DNA of 64,000 nucleotides from contig JADJUC010000002.1 in the NCBI GenBank assembly GCA_016710885.1, forward strand, positions 62,001-126,000, in the 5' to 3' direction. The DNA comes from Candidatus Proximibacter danicus. Its GTDB lineage: Bacteria > Pseudomonadota > Gammaproteobacteria > Burkholderiales > Rhodocyclaceae. Each line of letters starts with the position of its first letter. Position 1 is the first letter of the stretch. Positions 9,257-17,741 of this stretch are shown here, in pieces. The notes beneath the pieces are model-generated. The model was not told the DNA's origin. It ran no database searches and was given only the letters and a program-made list of their open reading frames with translations. Both the position numbers and the translations under genes were made by a program.

Positions 9257-11175
9257 TTAACCGCCATTGACGAATGTTTCCAGTTCCCTGCATGCCCGTT
9301 CGACGACGGGTTCCCACGCGCCCAGCTCGGCCTGCCTGAAAATGCGCAGGCTACGGTACCACGGGCTGTCCTCGCGTCCGAGCAGCCAGCGCCAGTCGGT
9401 ATCGAAACGGTCTAGCATCCACACCGGCTTGCCCATGGCGCCGGCCAGATGAGCGACGGCCGTATCGACGCTGATGACGAGATCGAGTTGCGCGACGATC
9501 GCCGCCGTGTCGAGGAAGGTATGCACATCGGCCATCGGATCGACGATTCGCGCAGCGAGGTCGTTCTCGGCGATTTCCGCGGCCTCCTTGCCGAACTGCA
9601 GGCTGACCCAGGTCACGCCGGGAACGTCCAGCAGCGGCAGGAGCTGCCGGAGAGCCACCGTCTTCGCCGATCGGTACACAAACGTCTCGCTGCTAGCCCA
9701 GACCAGCCCGACCCGGGGTTGCGGCAAGGCGGCGAAGCGCGCCTGCCAGGCCGCAATGGCCGCGTCGGTCGGCGCCAGATAGGGGCCTTGATCGGGGATG
9801 CTGGCCAGCGTTGTGCCGAAGCGCCAGGGCAGCGACATGATCGGGCAATGAACGTCGTGCGCCGGGATCGGTTCGCCCCAGCGAAGGATTTCACAGTCTG
9901 CCGCCACAGGCGAGGCTTGAAACAGCTCGGAAAGGCTGTGCAGGCAATAATGAATGATGCGTACCGTCGGGTAACGCTGCCTGATCAGGCGGACGTAACG
10001 GACGAACTGGATGTTGTCGCCAAAGCCCTGTTCGGCAAAAACCAGCAGGGTTTTCCCGTCCAGCGGCTCGCCAGCCCAGCAAGGCGACGTCAGCGGCGGC
10101 CGTTTCTCGGCCAGTTGCGGCTGTTTCCAACGGCAATCGTAGTAAGGCCAGCCCGCCTCCAACCGGCCTTCGGTAAGCAGCATAAGACCAAGATTCAGCT
10201 CAGCCGACGGAAAACCCGGGCTAACCGCCAGTACCCGCCGAAATTCAACCTCGGCTTCGGTGAACCTTCTTTGCCGCATCAGTACTGCGCCATAATTCGT
10301 ACGCGCATCAAGGCTTTCCGGGTCCAGCCGGACGGCCTCGCGCAACATTGCTGCCGCTTCGTCCAGCGAGCTGCCACGCGACATGATGGCGCCAAGATTG
10401 GAGCGCGGGGCAGCAAGATCCGGGTTAGCCACAGTGGCGCGATCCAGCGACAATCGAGCCTCATCCTCAAAGCCGAGCTTGCCTAATACCAGTGCCAGAT
10501 TATTGTGCGCCTCCGCCATCGTAGGTTCGAGCGCGACGGCCTGTTCAAAGGCGGCTCTTGCTTCCACAAAAGATTCTGCTGCACGCAAGGCGTTGCCAAG
10601 GAAGTAAAAAACTACGGCATGAGCATCCGGCAACGCAGCAAGCTGTTGCCAGAGCGTAACGTGCAAAGCAGGGTTACCACTGGTCTCTATAAGTACGCCG
10701 AGATCGTTCAGGTAGGCGGCGCTCCTCGGATTACGCTTCAGCGCCTCAATATATGCTGCCATGGCACCGGCGACGTCTCCTTGCCTTTAAGCAGGTCGCC
10801 CTCCAGCTTGAAGGCATCATCGCTTCGGTGCTCCATCGAGGCCAACACCGCCAAGGCCTCATCCGTTTTCCCCTGAAGTTGATGACAACGCGCAAGATTG
10901 AAGCGTAGATTGTCATCCGAAAACACCATGACGCCGCTGCGCAACAGCGACTCAGCCTGCTCCAGACGCCCTGCTGTGGTTAGTACCGCGCCATAGTCGC
11001 AGAGAATCTGCGGCTCATCAGGCGCCAGCAGCATCGCCCTCTCCAGCAGTACCAACGCTTGCTCGACATCGCCGGCTTGCAAGCGCAGACCACCAAGTGC
11101 GGCCAGCAGCCGGGGATTGTCCTGGTCGCCAAGCAGCGCCGCTCTAACCTTATTTTCCCAATCCCCCTGCCCCAA
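9257..11175 (-). CDS. TPR-containing glycosyltransferase, frameshifted
   Basis: Two overlapping open frames make one protein. An upstream TPR segment (to about 10738) and a downstream frame of about 500 codons (from about 10790 to 9257) meet inside a TPR motif. Adding one C to the CC at 10779-10780 restores a continuous repeat that reads GDVAGAMAAYIEALKRNP. The intact product would be about 640 residues: seven or more TPRs, then a GT-B domain with VFAEQGFGDNIQFVRY and LVISVDTAVAHLAGAMGKPVW, close in plan to the adjacent fusion protein but without the methyltransferase. The start is uncertain. TTG at 11175 has an AGGGGG sequence 4 bp upstream; the frame stays open to TTG at 11316. Divergent from fliC, so flagellin O-glycosylation is a reasonable hypothesis. 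Confidence 0.75.
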
Positions 11176-11255
11176 GTTTCCCCCTGCCAACAATAATGTA
11201 CAGCCGATTCTTGAATGGCGGGAAGTGTAGCATTCGACCGCCGACGAAAATCTCC

Positions 11256-11282
11256 TAAAGTTTTCCAACAGTACGCCGTAAT
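11256..11282 (+). promoter_or_regulatory. Sigma28 (FliA) promoter of fliC
   Basis: TAAA at 11256-11259, exactly 15 bases, then GCCGTAAT at 11275-11282. This fits the FliA consensus TAAA-N15-GCCGATAA and ends about 75 bp before the fliC start. The same architecture recurs upstream of flgK, flgM and one MCP in this window. Confidence 0.85.
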
Positions 11283-11356
11283 GTGAATCAAGGGATGAAT
11301 CCCGGACCGTTCCCAACCTGTGGGGACTTGATTATCGGATAGCAAGGAGAGCCAAA

Positions 11357-12148
11357 ATGCCATCAGTTATTAACACCAATATCTATTCACTAAATGCACA
11401 GCGCAACTTGAATAGAAACGACGCCGGCTTGGCAACAGCCTTGCAGCGCCTGTCCTCCGGTCTTCGTGTCAACTCTTCCGTCGATGATGCTGCCGGTTTG
11501 GCCGTTGCCGCCAAAATGGAAGCCCAGATGCGCGGCCTTTCGGTTGCCATGCGCAACGCCTCAGACGGTATTTCCTACGCTCAGTCGGCCGACAGCGCGC
11601 TAGCCAGCGTCTCGGACACGTTGCAGCGTATGCGCGAACTGGCTACCCAATCACTGAACGGCGCCATCGGCGACACCGAACGCGGCTTCATCAACAACGA
11701 ATACTCGCAACTGCAGGCAGAAGCAGACCGTATCCAGGGTGCGGCAAAACTTAACGGCGCGACCGTTTTCAGCACCTTCTCTTTCCAGGTGGGCGCAGAT
11801 TCTGGTCAGTCTCTTTCCGCAACGTTCTCCAGCACCAGCGTCTCCGGTACTAGCGTTGGCACCACAGCAGCGGCTTCAACCGCGCTGGCCAGCGTCGACG
11901 CCTGGATCAACTCGATGGCTTCGAATCGTTCGACCATCGGTGGCGTGCAGAGCCGTCTGAACAGCACGATCACCTATCTGGAAGCTGCCCGCGAGAATCA
12001 GGCCGCTGCTCGTAGCCGCATCATGGATGCCGACTTCGCCGCAGAAACTGCCAACCTGACCCGCTACCAGATTCTCCAGCAAGCCGGTACGGCGATGGTT
12101 TCACAGGCCAACGCGATCCCGAACAATGTGTTGAGTCTGCTGCGCTAA
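11357..12148 (+). CDS. fliC: Flagellin
   Basis: A 263-residue flagellin, the filament subunit. The N-terminal D0/D1 helix starts with the typical SVINTNIYSLNAQRNLN and continues LQRLSSGLRVNSSVDDAAG. The C-terminal D1/D0 contains LEAARENQAAARSRIMDADFA and ends NVLSLLR. It is short: the surface-exposed D2/D3 is reduced to a Ser/Thr-rich stretch of about 60 residues (around 140-200), with many possible O-glycosylation sites. The ribosome-binding site is AAGGAGA at 11344-11350. A sigma28 promoter lies upstream and a GU-tolerant hairpin follows. FliS and FliT-like chaperones are encoded 2-2.5 kb downstream. The neighbouring TPR-glycosyltransferases fit with modification of this protein (inference). 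Confidence 0.97.
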   Translation: MPSVINTNIYSLNAQRNLNRNDAGLATALQRLSSGLRVNSSVDDAAGLAVAAKMEAQMRGLSVAMRNASDGISYAQSADSALASVSDTLQRMRELATQSLNGAIGDTERGFINNEYSQLQAEADRIQGAAKLNGATVFSTFSFQVGADSGQSLSATFSSTSVSGTSVGTTAAASTALASVDAWINSMASNRSTIGGVQSRLNSTITYLEAARENQAAARSRIMDADFAAETANLTRYQILQQAGTAMVSQANAIPNNVLSLLR

Positions 12149-12176
12149 CCCAAGGGTTAGGGGCATAACGCCACAA

Positions 12177-12207
12177 GGGTCGGTGTCGGTCAGACCGACA
12201 TCGGCCC
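12177..12207 (+). terminator. Hairpin between fliC and flaG
   Basis: A 13-base stem with G-U pairs (GGGTCGGTGTCGG against CCGACATCGGCCC, loop TCAGA). No T tract follows, so it may be an RNA-stabilising or attenuating hairpin that favours high fliC mRNA rather than a classical terminator. Confidence 0.55.
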
Positions 12208-12227
12208 AAACACGTTAGGAGAGTGAC

Positions 12228-12629
12228 ATGGCAATTTCAACAATCAATAGTCAGACTCTGACACCCGTTCAGACATTAGCACCAGGCAACTCCGATGCTG
12301 CGAGCACCCAGCGAGCCTCAGGACAAACAAGCCCCACAACCGTCGTTGTCGCCGCCGAAAACGCTGAAAAAACGCGCGATGAGCAACGCAAGGCACAACA
12401 ACCAGACGCCAACCAGGTAAAATCTGCCGTCGAAAAACTGAACGCTTTTGTCAAGACTTCCAACAGCAGCATTCAGTTCTCGGTAGATGAAGAAAGTGGA
12501 ATTCGGGTAATCAAAGTTCTCGACCCCGACACCAAGGAAATCATCCGCCAGATGCCTTCCGAGGAAGTCGTGGAGATCGCCAAGGCGATCGGCAAGCTTC
12601 AAGGTCTGCTCATCAAGCAAACTGCTTGA
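12228..12629 (+). CDS. flaG: FlaG family flagellar protein
   Basis: A 133-residue protein. The conserved FlaG block occupies the C-terminal 70 residues: an AVEKLNAFVKTSNSSIQFSVD helix-strand unit, then VIKVLDPDTKEIIRQMPSEE and a final helix AKAIGKLQGLL. The N-terminal 55 residues are Thr/Gln/Ala-rich and low in complexity. FlaG proteins influence filament length in Pseudomonas, Vibrio and Campylobacter. The gene stands between fliC and fliD as usual, with ribosome-binding site AGGAGAG at 12217-12223. Confidence 0.92.
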   Translation: MAISTINSQTLTPVQTLAPGNSDAASTQRASGQTSPTTVVVAAENAEKTRDEQRKAQQPDANQVKSAVEKLNAFVKTSNSSIQFSVDEESGIRVIKVLDPDTKEIIRQMPSEEVVEIAKAIGKLQGLLIKQTA

Positions 12630-12672
12630 GTTATTATGGCTGCCATTCTGGCAACCTGAAGGGAGGTCTATC

Positions 12673-14040
12673 ATGGCCATATCCTCCGCCGGTATCGGTA
12701 CTGGTCTTGACGTAGCGAGCATTATCAGCAAGCTCGTCGCTGTCGAGAGCCAGCCGATCACCCTGCTCAATACCCGCCAGCAGGCTTACAAAGATCAGCT
12801 TTCCGCTTACGGGCGCATACTAAGCGCTGCCAGCAGCCTGCAGACAGCCGCTGGAAAACTCGATTCGACCGCCGATTTTCAGGGCTACACCGCAACCGTT
12901 GCAGACACCGATTATGCCTCGGCAACAGCAAGCAGCTACGCGGCAGCGGGCTCCTACGCGCTCCGCGTCGAACAACTTGCGCAAGCGAACAAATTGTTGT
13001 CAACCGCCGACCCAGCTGTCGCCGCGGGCACGCTAACGATTGAACTCGGCGATATCTCAAGCGGCTCTTTTGTCGCAAAATCAGGTACTTCGCCTGTTGC
13101 CATAAACTTTACCGGTTCAACCCTGGAAGAGCTGCGCTCGGCGATCAATTCTGCCAGCGCAGGTGTTTCGGCAACCATTGTCAATGGTAGCGGCGGCAAA
13201 CAACTTGTCCTGACCAGTAGCGTTACCGGCGCAGAAAACACCATCCGGCTGACCGGAGCGACGGGATTGTCGGGATTTACGTATGACCCGATTACACCTA
13301 GTGCTGCATTTACGGAGAAAGCCGCAGCTCAGGATGCAGAGGCGTATATCGACGGAGTATTGGTTACTTCTTCGACCAACACACTCGCTGAAGCCATGAC
13401 CGGCGTCAGCATCACGCTGAAAAAAGTCCACGATCCCCTGATCCCAGCCGAAGCCACAACACTGGCCATCGGCTCGGATACTGCCGGAATGACAACGCGC
13501 GCCAAGGATTTCGTCAAATCGTGGAACGATCTCAATACACTTTTCAAATCGCTAACCAAGTACGACCCCACCGCCAGCAAAGCGTCCACCCTATCCGGTG
13601 ATCGAACCGTCAGCGGCATGGAAGCGCAACTGCGGAGTGTCTTGTTCTCCAGCCCAGGAAGTGCCTCCGCAACGTACCCGAGACTCTCCGACTTGGGCAT
13701 AACACTTGAAACCGATGGTTCCCTCAAACTTGACGAAACAAAATTCGGTACCGCATTAAGCTCCAACCTGACTGATGCCACCGCCACGATGACGGCTTTT
13801 GGGGCCGCCTTCAAAACCTTGGCTGACAATCTGGTGGGCACAGATGGTGCCATTACTTCCAAGACGACCAGCCTGAACAGCACAATCAAATCGATGGACA
13901 CTCGCCGCGAGGTACTGCAACGTCAGGTCGATGCTATCGAAAAACGCTACCGGGCTCAATTTACGGCGCTTGACGCGATGATGGGGCGCATGCAGACTCA
14001 ATCCTCCTATCTGTCGCAGCAATTGTCACGTCTTGGCTGA
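12673..14040 (+). CDS. fliD: Flagellar filament capping protein
   Basis: A 455-residue protein (HAP2), which forms the pentameric cap that folds exported flagellin at the filament tip. The N-terminus AGIGTGLDVASIISKLVAVE and the following coiled segment ending in LQTAAGKLDS match FliD_N. The C-terminus (about 380-455) has the long coiled coil with MDTRREVLQRQVDAIEKRY and ends in MQTQSSYLSQQLSRL. Its length is typical. The ribosome-binding site is GGGAGG about 7 bp before the ATG. fliS follows after 40 bp. Confidence 0.96.
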   Translation: MAISSAGIGTGLDVASIISKLVAVESQPITLLNTRQQAYKDQLSAYGRILSAASSLQTAAGKLDSTADFQGYTATVADTDYASATASSYAAAGSYALRVEQLAQANKLLSTADPAVAAGTLTIELGDISSGSFVAKSGTSPVAINFTGSTLEELRSAINSASAGVSATIVNGSGGKQLVLTSSVTGAENTIRLTGATGLSGFTYDPITPSAAFTEKAAAQDAEAYIDGVLVTSSTNTLAEAMTGVSITLKKVHDPLIPAEATTLAIGSDTAGMTTRAKDFVKSWNDLNTLFKSLTKYDPTASKASTLSGDRTVSGMEAQLRSVLFSSPGSASATYPRLSDLGITLETDGSLKLDETKFGTALSSNLTDATATMTAFGAAFKTLADNLVGTDGAITSKTTSLNSTIKSMDTRREVLQRQVDAIEKRYRAQFTALDAMMGRMQTQSSYLSQQLSRLG

Positions 14041-14080
14041 CAACGGCAGAAGTCGACTCGCAAATCCATAAGAGACATTC

Positions 14081-14494
14081 ATGTTCGGATCACAACTAAA
14101 TCCTCTGAAAGCCTACCAAGCGGTCGGACTGGATGCTGCAGTGGCTACGGCAAGCCCGTACAAACTGATTCTCATGCTGTTTGAAGGTGCCAAGCAAGCC
14201 TTGGTAATTGCAAAAGCCGGGATGGAAGAAAAGGACATCCCAAAAAAAGGTATGGCCATATCAAAAGCCATTGACATCATACTTAACGGCTTGCGCGTCA
14301 GCCTGAACATGGAAGAAGGCGGTGATCTGTCTCAAGATCTGTATGCCTTGTACGATTACATGGCTCGCAGGCTATTGCATGCCAACCTCCACAATGACCT
14401 GGCCGCGATTGACGAAGTGTCTCACCTGCTGGGAGAAATTCATTCGGCATGGATAGAAATTGGCAGCCAGGTAGACAATCCCAATTTGGGCTAG
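14081..14494 (+). CDS. fliS: Flagellin export chaperone FliS
   Basis: A 137-residue all-helical chaperone that binds the flagellin C-terminus before export. Family marks are YQAVGLDAAVATASPYKLILMLFEG near the start and the later LSQDLYALYDYMARRLLHANL segment. Order fliC-flaG-fliD-fliS-fliT is classical. It is followed after 14 bp by the fliT-like gene. Confidence 0.95.
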   Translation: MFGSQLNPLKAYQAVGLDAAVATASPYKLILMLFEGAKQALVIAKAGMEEKDIPKKGMAISKAIDIILNGLRVSLNMEEGGDLSQDLYALYDYMARRLLHANLHNDLAAIDEVSHLLGEIHSAWIEIGSQVDNPNLG

Positions 14495-14508
14495 GCCCCT
14501 ACGCCGCC

Positions 14509-14808
14509 ATGGCCAACCGTTATCTCCATTGCCTGCAAGATCTCAAAAATAGCGCTGATAAAATCCTTTTTTACGCAACCAAGGGAAACTGGGAAGCGCT
14601 GGGACTTGAGTCGGTCGCTAACGAGCTGATCTATGCCGAATTTTCCACCCTGTCCGCAGCTGCTATTTCTGGTACAGAAAAAAAGGAAGCGGCAGCACTG
14701 ATTAAGGAAATTCGTCGAATAAACAATGAGATCACTGAGCGGGTCAAGCCGAGACTAACCGACCTACACCAACTTTTGAGCGAAATGTCAAAGCGCTTAC
14801 CCGCCTGA
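14509..14808 (+). CDS. fliT: FliT-like flagellar export chaperone
   Basis: A 99-residue, wholly helical protein, with position immediately after fliS as the main support. The sequence opens MANRYLHCLQDLKNSADKIL and ends in a helix PRLTDLHQLLSEM. FliT sequences diverge strongly, so the assignment rests on size, predicted helicity and synteny. FliT family members chaperone FliD and contact the export gate. The frame is open to 14449, but ATG at 14509 avoids overlap with fliS. Confidence 0.75.
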   Translation: MANRYLHCLQDLKNSADKILFYATKGNWEALGLESVANELIYAEFSTLSAAAISGTEKKEAAALIKEIRRINNEITERVKPRLTDLHQLLSEMSKRLPA

Positions 14809-14891
14809 TTGTAACGGGGCCTCACAATGAATCACGTTACCATTGCCCGCATCGTTGGCCCGATACCCACCCGTATCAGATCGAGCGCTGC

Positions 14892-16065
14892 ATGATCCCC
14901 GCCGACGTCGCCAGCCGCCTGCAGCTACCTGCGGATGCCGCCGTCACCCGCGCCCCCAGCGCGCAACAGGTTTCCGATGTTCTGTCAGATCTGGTGCCCG
15001 GCCAGCGTGTTCTGGCCGCGATCCAGTCGATGTTGCCCAATGGCGCCTACCGGGCACTCATCAACCAGCGCGACGTTACCCTCGCCCTTCCGTTTTCTGC
15101 CAAAGCTGGCGATTCGCTCGAACTCGAAGTCGTTGAAAACGGCGGCAAAATGGCGCTGGCGCTGGTGGCACGCACGGCAGCAAAAGCCGAGACAACGGCA
15201 AGCGGTGAACGCCCCGCTGTCGAAACGACTTTCTCGCGCACGGGCAACTTCATCGCCAGCCTGCTGGCAAAAAGCGATAGCGGCGAACCTGCGAAACCCG
15301 CACAACTGAACGCCAACCAACCCATATCTCTGGCGCCGCCGACCAAGGGGGCAGATTTGGTGCCGCTGCTCAAGCAGGCCATCACGCAAAGCGGCATGTT
15401 CTATGAATCCCACCAGTCCCAGTGGGTGGGGAGCCGCCTACCGACCGACGCCCTGCTTTCGCAACCACAGGGCCGCTTGTCGCCGGGCTTGCCACCAGGT
15501 TCGCGGGAGGCGCTGGCGGCGGAAAACGCTAACAACACCGGCCCCGCCAACAGTGCGACCGTGACGGTTCTGGCCAGCAAGGCAGAACGCCAGACAGGGA
15601 GTGCCGAGGCGCAGGGCCGCCACTTCCAATGCCGCCACACAAAGCGCTGCGCTGCGTGCTGCAACGATGCCGGGGCAACTGGTGGCGCCCGACCTGATGC
15701 CGCTGGTCCAGCAACAACTGGAAGCCCTCGCCAGCCAAACCTACGTCTGGCAGGGGCAGGCGTGGCCGGGTCAGTCCATGCAATGGGAGATCATTGAAGA
15801 GAACGGTGGAAAAAAAGGCGGAAACAACGAGCAGGAGCAGGCGCCTTGGCAAACACGGCTGATACTGACAATGCCGCAACTAGGCGAAGTACGTGCAGGC
15901 CTGCGGATTGTGGCCGGGGAGATGACCCTGTCGCTTTCGACCCAATCCAACGAGGCGGCGATGCAACTGGCCAATGGCGGCGATGCCTTGCGTAACCAGT
16001 TGGAGGCTGCAGGTCTGAAACTCGGCGGTTTTACTGTGGGGCGCCATGAACGACCCGCAGAATGA
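14892..16065 (+). CDS. FliK-like hook-length-control-family protein, frameshifted
   Basis: Two frames form one protein of about 390 residues. The upstream frame opens MIPADVASRLQLPADAAV and has a compact domain with LVPGQRVLAAIQSMLPNGAY and VTLALPFSAKAGDSLELEVVE. The downstream frame carries a hook-length C-terminal-like domain with WQTRLILTMPQLGEVRAGL and a late LGGFTVG strand. Removing one G from GGG at 15614-15616 joins them (EAQ then AATSNAATQ). It is distinct from the canonical fliK at 25.7 kb. The stop is overlapped by the FlhB-C-terminal-like gene, so the pair mirrors the FliK-FlhB partnership in substrate switching. A 22-codon open frame (14827-14895) ends in ATGA across its start. 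Confidence 0.72.
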
Positions 16066-16357
16066 TTCACGGCGCACCGCAGTCGCACTCGCCTATCGCG
16101 AGGCAGATGCTGCCCCTCGTGTCGTTGCCAAGGGTCGGGGGCTGATCGCCGAGGAAATCATCGCCCGCGCCAAGGAAAACGGGATCTATGTCCATGAATC
16201 CCCTGAACTCGTCTCACTGCTGCTGCAGATCGACCTCGACCAGCGGATACCGCCACAGCTTTATGTGGCCGTAGCCGAACTGCTCGCCTGGCTTTACCGC
16301 ATTGAACGCGGAGAGGGGGTGCCGGTACCAAACCTGACGCTCCCGCCCGCGACCTGA
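16046..16357 (+). CDS. Small FlhB C-terminal-domain-like protein (EscU/YscU/FlhB family)
   Basis: A 103-residue soluble protein that aligns by eye with the cytoplasmic end of FlhB: AVALAYREADAAPRVVAKGRG, then IIARAKENGIYVHESPELVSLLLQIDLDQRIPPQLYVAVAELLAWLY. The true FlhB in this window shows the same series after its NPTH cleavage site (VALAYKSGMGAPRVLAKGTG and YAAVAEALAWVYQL). The small protein lacks NPTH and any membrane segment, so it corresponds to FlhB-CC after cleavage, known in other bacteria as FlhX/FlhB2-type. It overlaps the FliK-like gene by 20 bp, implying coupled translation. A role in the export switch is inferred. Confidence 0.82.
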   Translation: MNDPQNDSRRTAVALAYREADAAPRVVAKGRGLIAEEIIARAKENGIYVHESPELVSLLLQIDLDQRIPPQLYVAVAELLAWLYRIERGEGVPVPNLTLPPAT

Positions 16358-16474
16358 TAGCCGCTTGATAGCCACCTGATCGCGCAAGCTTGTAATCTCC
16401 GGCAAAATTCTCCGGCGTCGCATTTTGCTTTAAACTCTCACCTGATGCGCAATCGAGACGATTCGGAACAATAA

Positions 16475-17278
16475 ATGTCGGAAAACCAAGCCGCGCAAGG
16501 GCACGAAGAAGCGCCCACCAGACTGGAACTGGAACAGGGAGACATCTACAGCAAGTACCTGCTGTACTCGAAGTCGGAAATCCTCTTTGTCCTGCGAGCC
16601 GTGCTGCAAAAAGGCAGCATGATCACCGTTTACTTTGATCGCGGCCAGTCTTTCCTGCTGACCTCGCTTATCGACATCGACACTGAACGTGGCGCCCTGA
16701 TCTTCGATCTGGGCAGCGATAACGAGATGAATGACCGGGCGCTCAAGGCCGACCGCCTGCTTTTCACGACATCGCTGGACAAGGTAAAGATCCAGTTCAG
16801 CCTGAAGCGCCTCGATCAAGCTCAACACGGCGGCAGACCGGCCTTCCGCGGCGCGTTCCCGGACACCGTACTCCGCTTGCAGCGTCGCGAGTACTATCGC
16901 CTGTCCACACCGATCGCCACCCCGGTCCGTTGCCGTTTCAATCTGAAACGGCCCGATGGCGCAGTGGTTGCCACAGACGTTCCACTACTGGACATCAGCG
17001 GTGGCGGCGTTGGTCTGATGGTAGACCCCGACTGCAAGGATGATTTTCAGATTGACACGGTGTTTACCGACTGCCGGATCGATTTGCCCGAAGAAGGGCT
17101 GCTAGTCTGCACGATGATTGTCCGCAACGCATTTGATGTCACCACAAAAAGTGGCAATCGCCACTTGCGTGTGGGCTGCGAGTATCAAGACCTGCCGGGA
17201 ACACGACTGACGATGATTCAGCGCTACATCACGCGCGTCGAGCGCGAGCGCAAGGCACGCATGTCGGGAATGAGTTGA
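16475..17278 (+). CDS. ycgR: YcgR-type flagellar brake, PilZ c-di-GMP-binding protein
   Basis: A 267-residue protein with the YcgR plan. The N-terminal YcgR-N barrel spans about 20-130. A PilZ domain follows from about 135, with the c-di-GMP motifs RREYYR (RxxxR-type, about 138-143) and DISGGGVGL (D/NxSxxG, about 176-184). YcgR binds c-di-GMP and slows or biases the flagellar motor through FliG/MotA. The gene is 117 bp downstream of the FlhB-like gene and 12 bp before a strong hairpin. Both motifs are intact, so ligand binding is expected. Confidence 0.9.
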   Translation: MSENQAAQGHEEAPTRLELEQGDIYSKYLLYSKSEILFVLRAVLQKGSMITVYFDRGQSFLLTSLIDIDTERGALIFDLGSDNEMNDRALKADRLLFTTSLDKVKIQFSLKRLDQAQHGGRPAFRGAFPDTVLRLQRREYYRLSTPIATPVRCRFNLKRPDGAVVATDVPLLDISGGGVGLMVDPDCKDDFQIDTVFTDCRIDLPEEGLLVCTMIVRNAFDVTTKSGNRHLRVGCEYQDLPGTRLTMIQRYITRVERERKARMSGMS

Positions 17279-17290
17279 ATTAAAATTGAA

Positions 17291-17314
17291 AAGGGCCGGA
17301 ATTACCCGGCCCTT
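17291..17314. terminator. Bidirectional terminator between ycgR and fliE
   Basis: A perfect 9 bp stem: AAGGGCCGG at 17291-17299 and CCGGCCCTT at 17306-17314. In the minus direction (after fliE) it is followed by a TTTTCAATTTT run, making a good intrinsic terminator. On the + strand the tail is weak. Confidence 0.75.
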
Positions 17315-17353
17315 GAACGGCTTACGACGCAGCCGAATTTCTGCAAGCCCGCG

Positions 17354-17674
17354 TCAGACCTGAATATTCATGACGTCCTGATAGGCAGAGACCAGCTTGT
17401 TCCGTACCTGAACCATTTCCTGAAACGACACATTGGCCTTCTGCAAGGCAATCATTACATCATGCAGATTGGCATTGCTGTCGCCGGCGGCAAAATTTGC
17501 CGCCAAGGTATCGGCCCCTTGTTGGGCCTGGTTCACCTGTTCAATAGAGTTCTTGAGCACCTCTGCGAAATCAACACCGCCCGGAGCGGCCTGTGTTTCC
17601 GCAGGTTTCCCCGTCGCTTGCGCAGCCGTAGCCCGCAACAACCCCAACATCTGATCTATACCCTTGGTGTCCAT
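17354..17674 (-). CDS. fliE: Flagellar hook-basal body complex protein FliE
   Basis: A 106-residue adaptor between the MS ring and the proximal rod. The FliE C-terminal signature is present: QAQQGADTLAANFAAG, then LHDVMIALQKANVSFQ and VRNKLVSAYQDVMNIQV at the terminus. ATG at 17674 is preferred over longer starts because of the CAGGAG 7-9 bp upstream. Unusually, fliE is not upstream of fliF. It follows flrC on the minus strand with its own sigma54 promoter, and ends in an intrinsic terminator, so it is probably monocistronic. Confidence 0.95.
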   Translation of the reverse strand: MDTKGIDQMLGLLRATAAQATGKPAETQAAPGGVDFAEVLKNSIEQVNQAQQGADTLAANFAAGDSNANLHDVMIALQKANVSFQEMVQVRNKLVSAYQDVMNIQV

Positions 17675-17706
17675 TTGGCGACTCCTGTTTCTGTTGCCCA
17701 ACTATC

Positions 17707-17722
17707 AGCAAACTTCGTGCCA
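17707..17722 (-). promoter_or_regulatory. Sigma54 promoter of fliE
   Basis: Read on the minus strand, TGGCACGAAGTTTGCT matches the -24/-12 consensus TGGCACG-N4-TTGCT at every fixed position, with the GG-N10-GC spacing exact. It lies about 33 bp upstream of the fliE start and just past the flrC stop, the expected target of FlrC. Confidence 0.9.
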
Positions 17723-17741
17723 CTGTACATCGATTTCTGAC

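Noticed and set aside
15614..15616. Phase variation by homopolymer slippage
   Set aside because: The tracts are only 2-6 bases long, far shorter than known phase-variable runs, and they are spread over structural genes.
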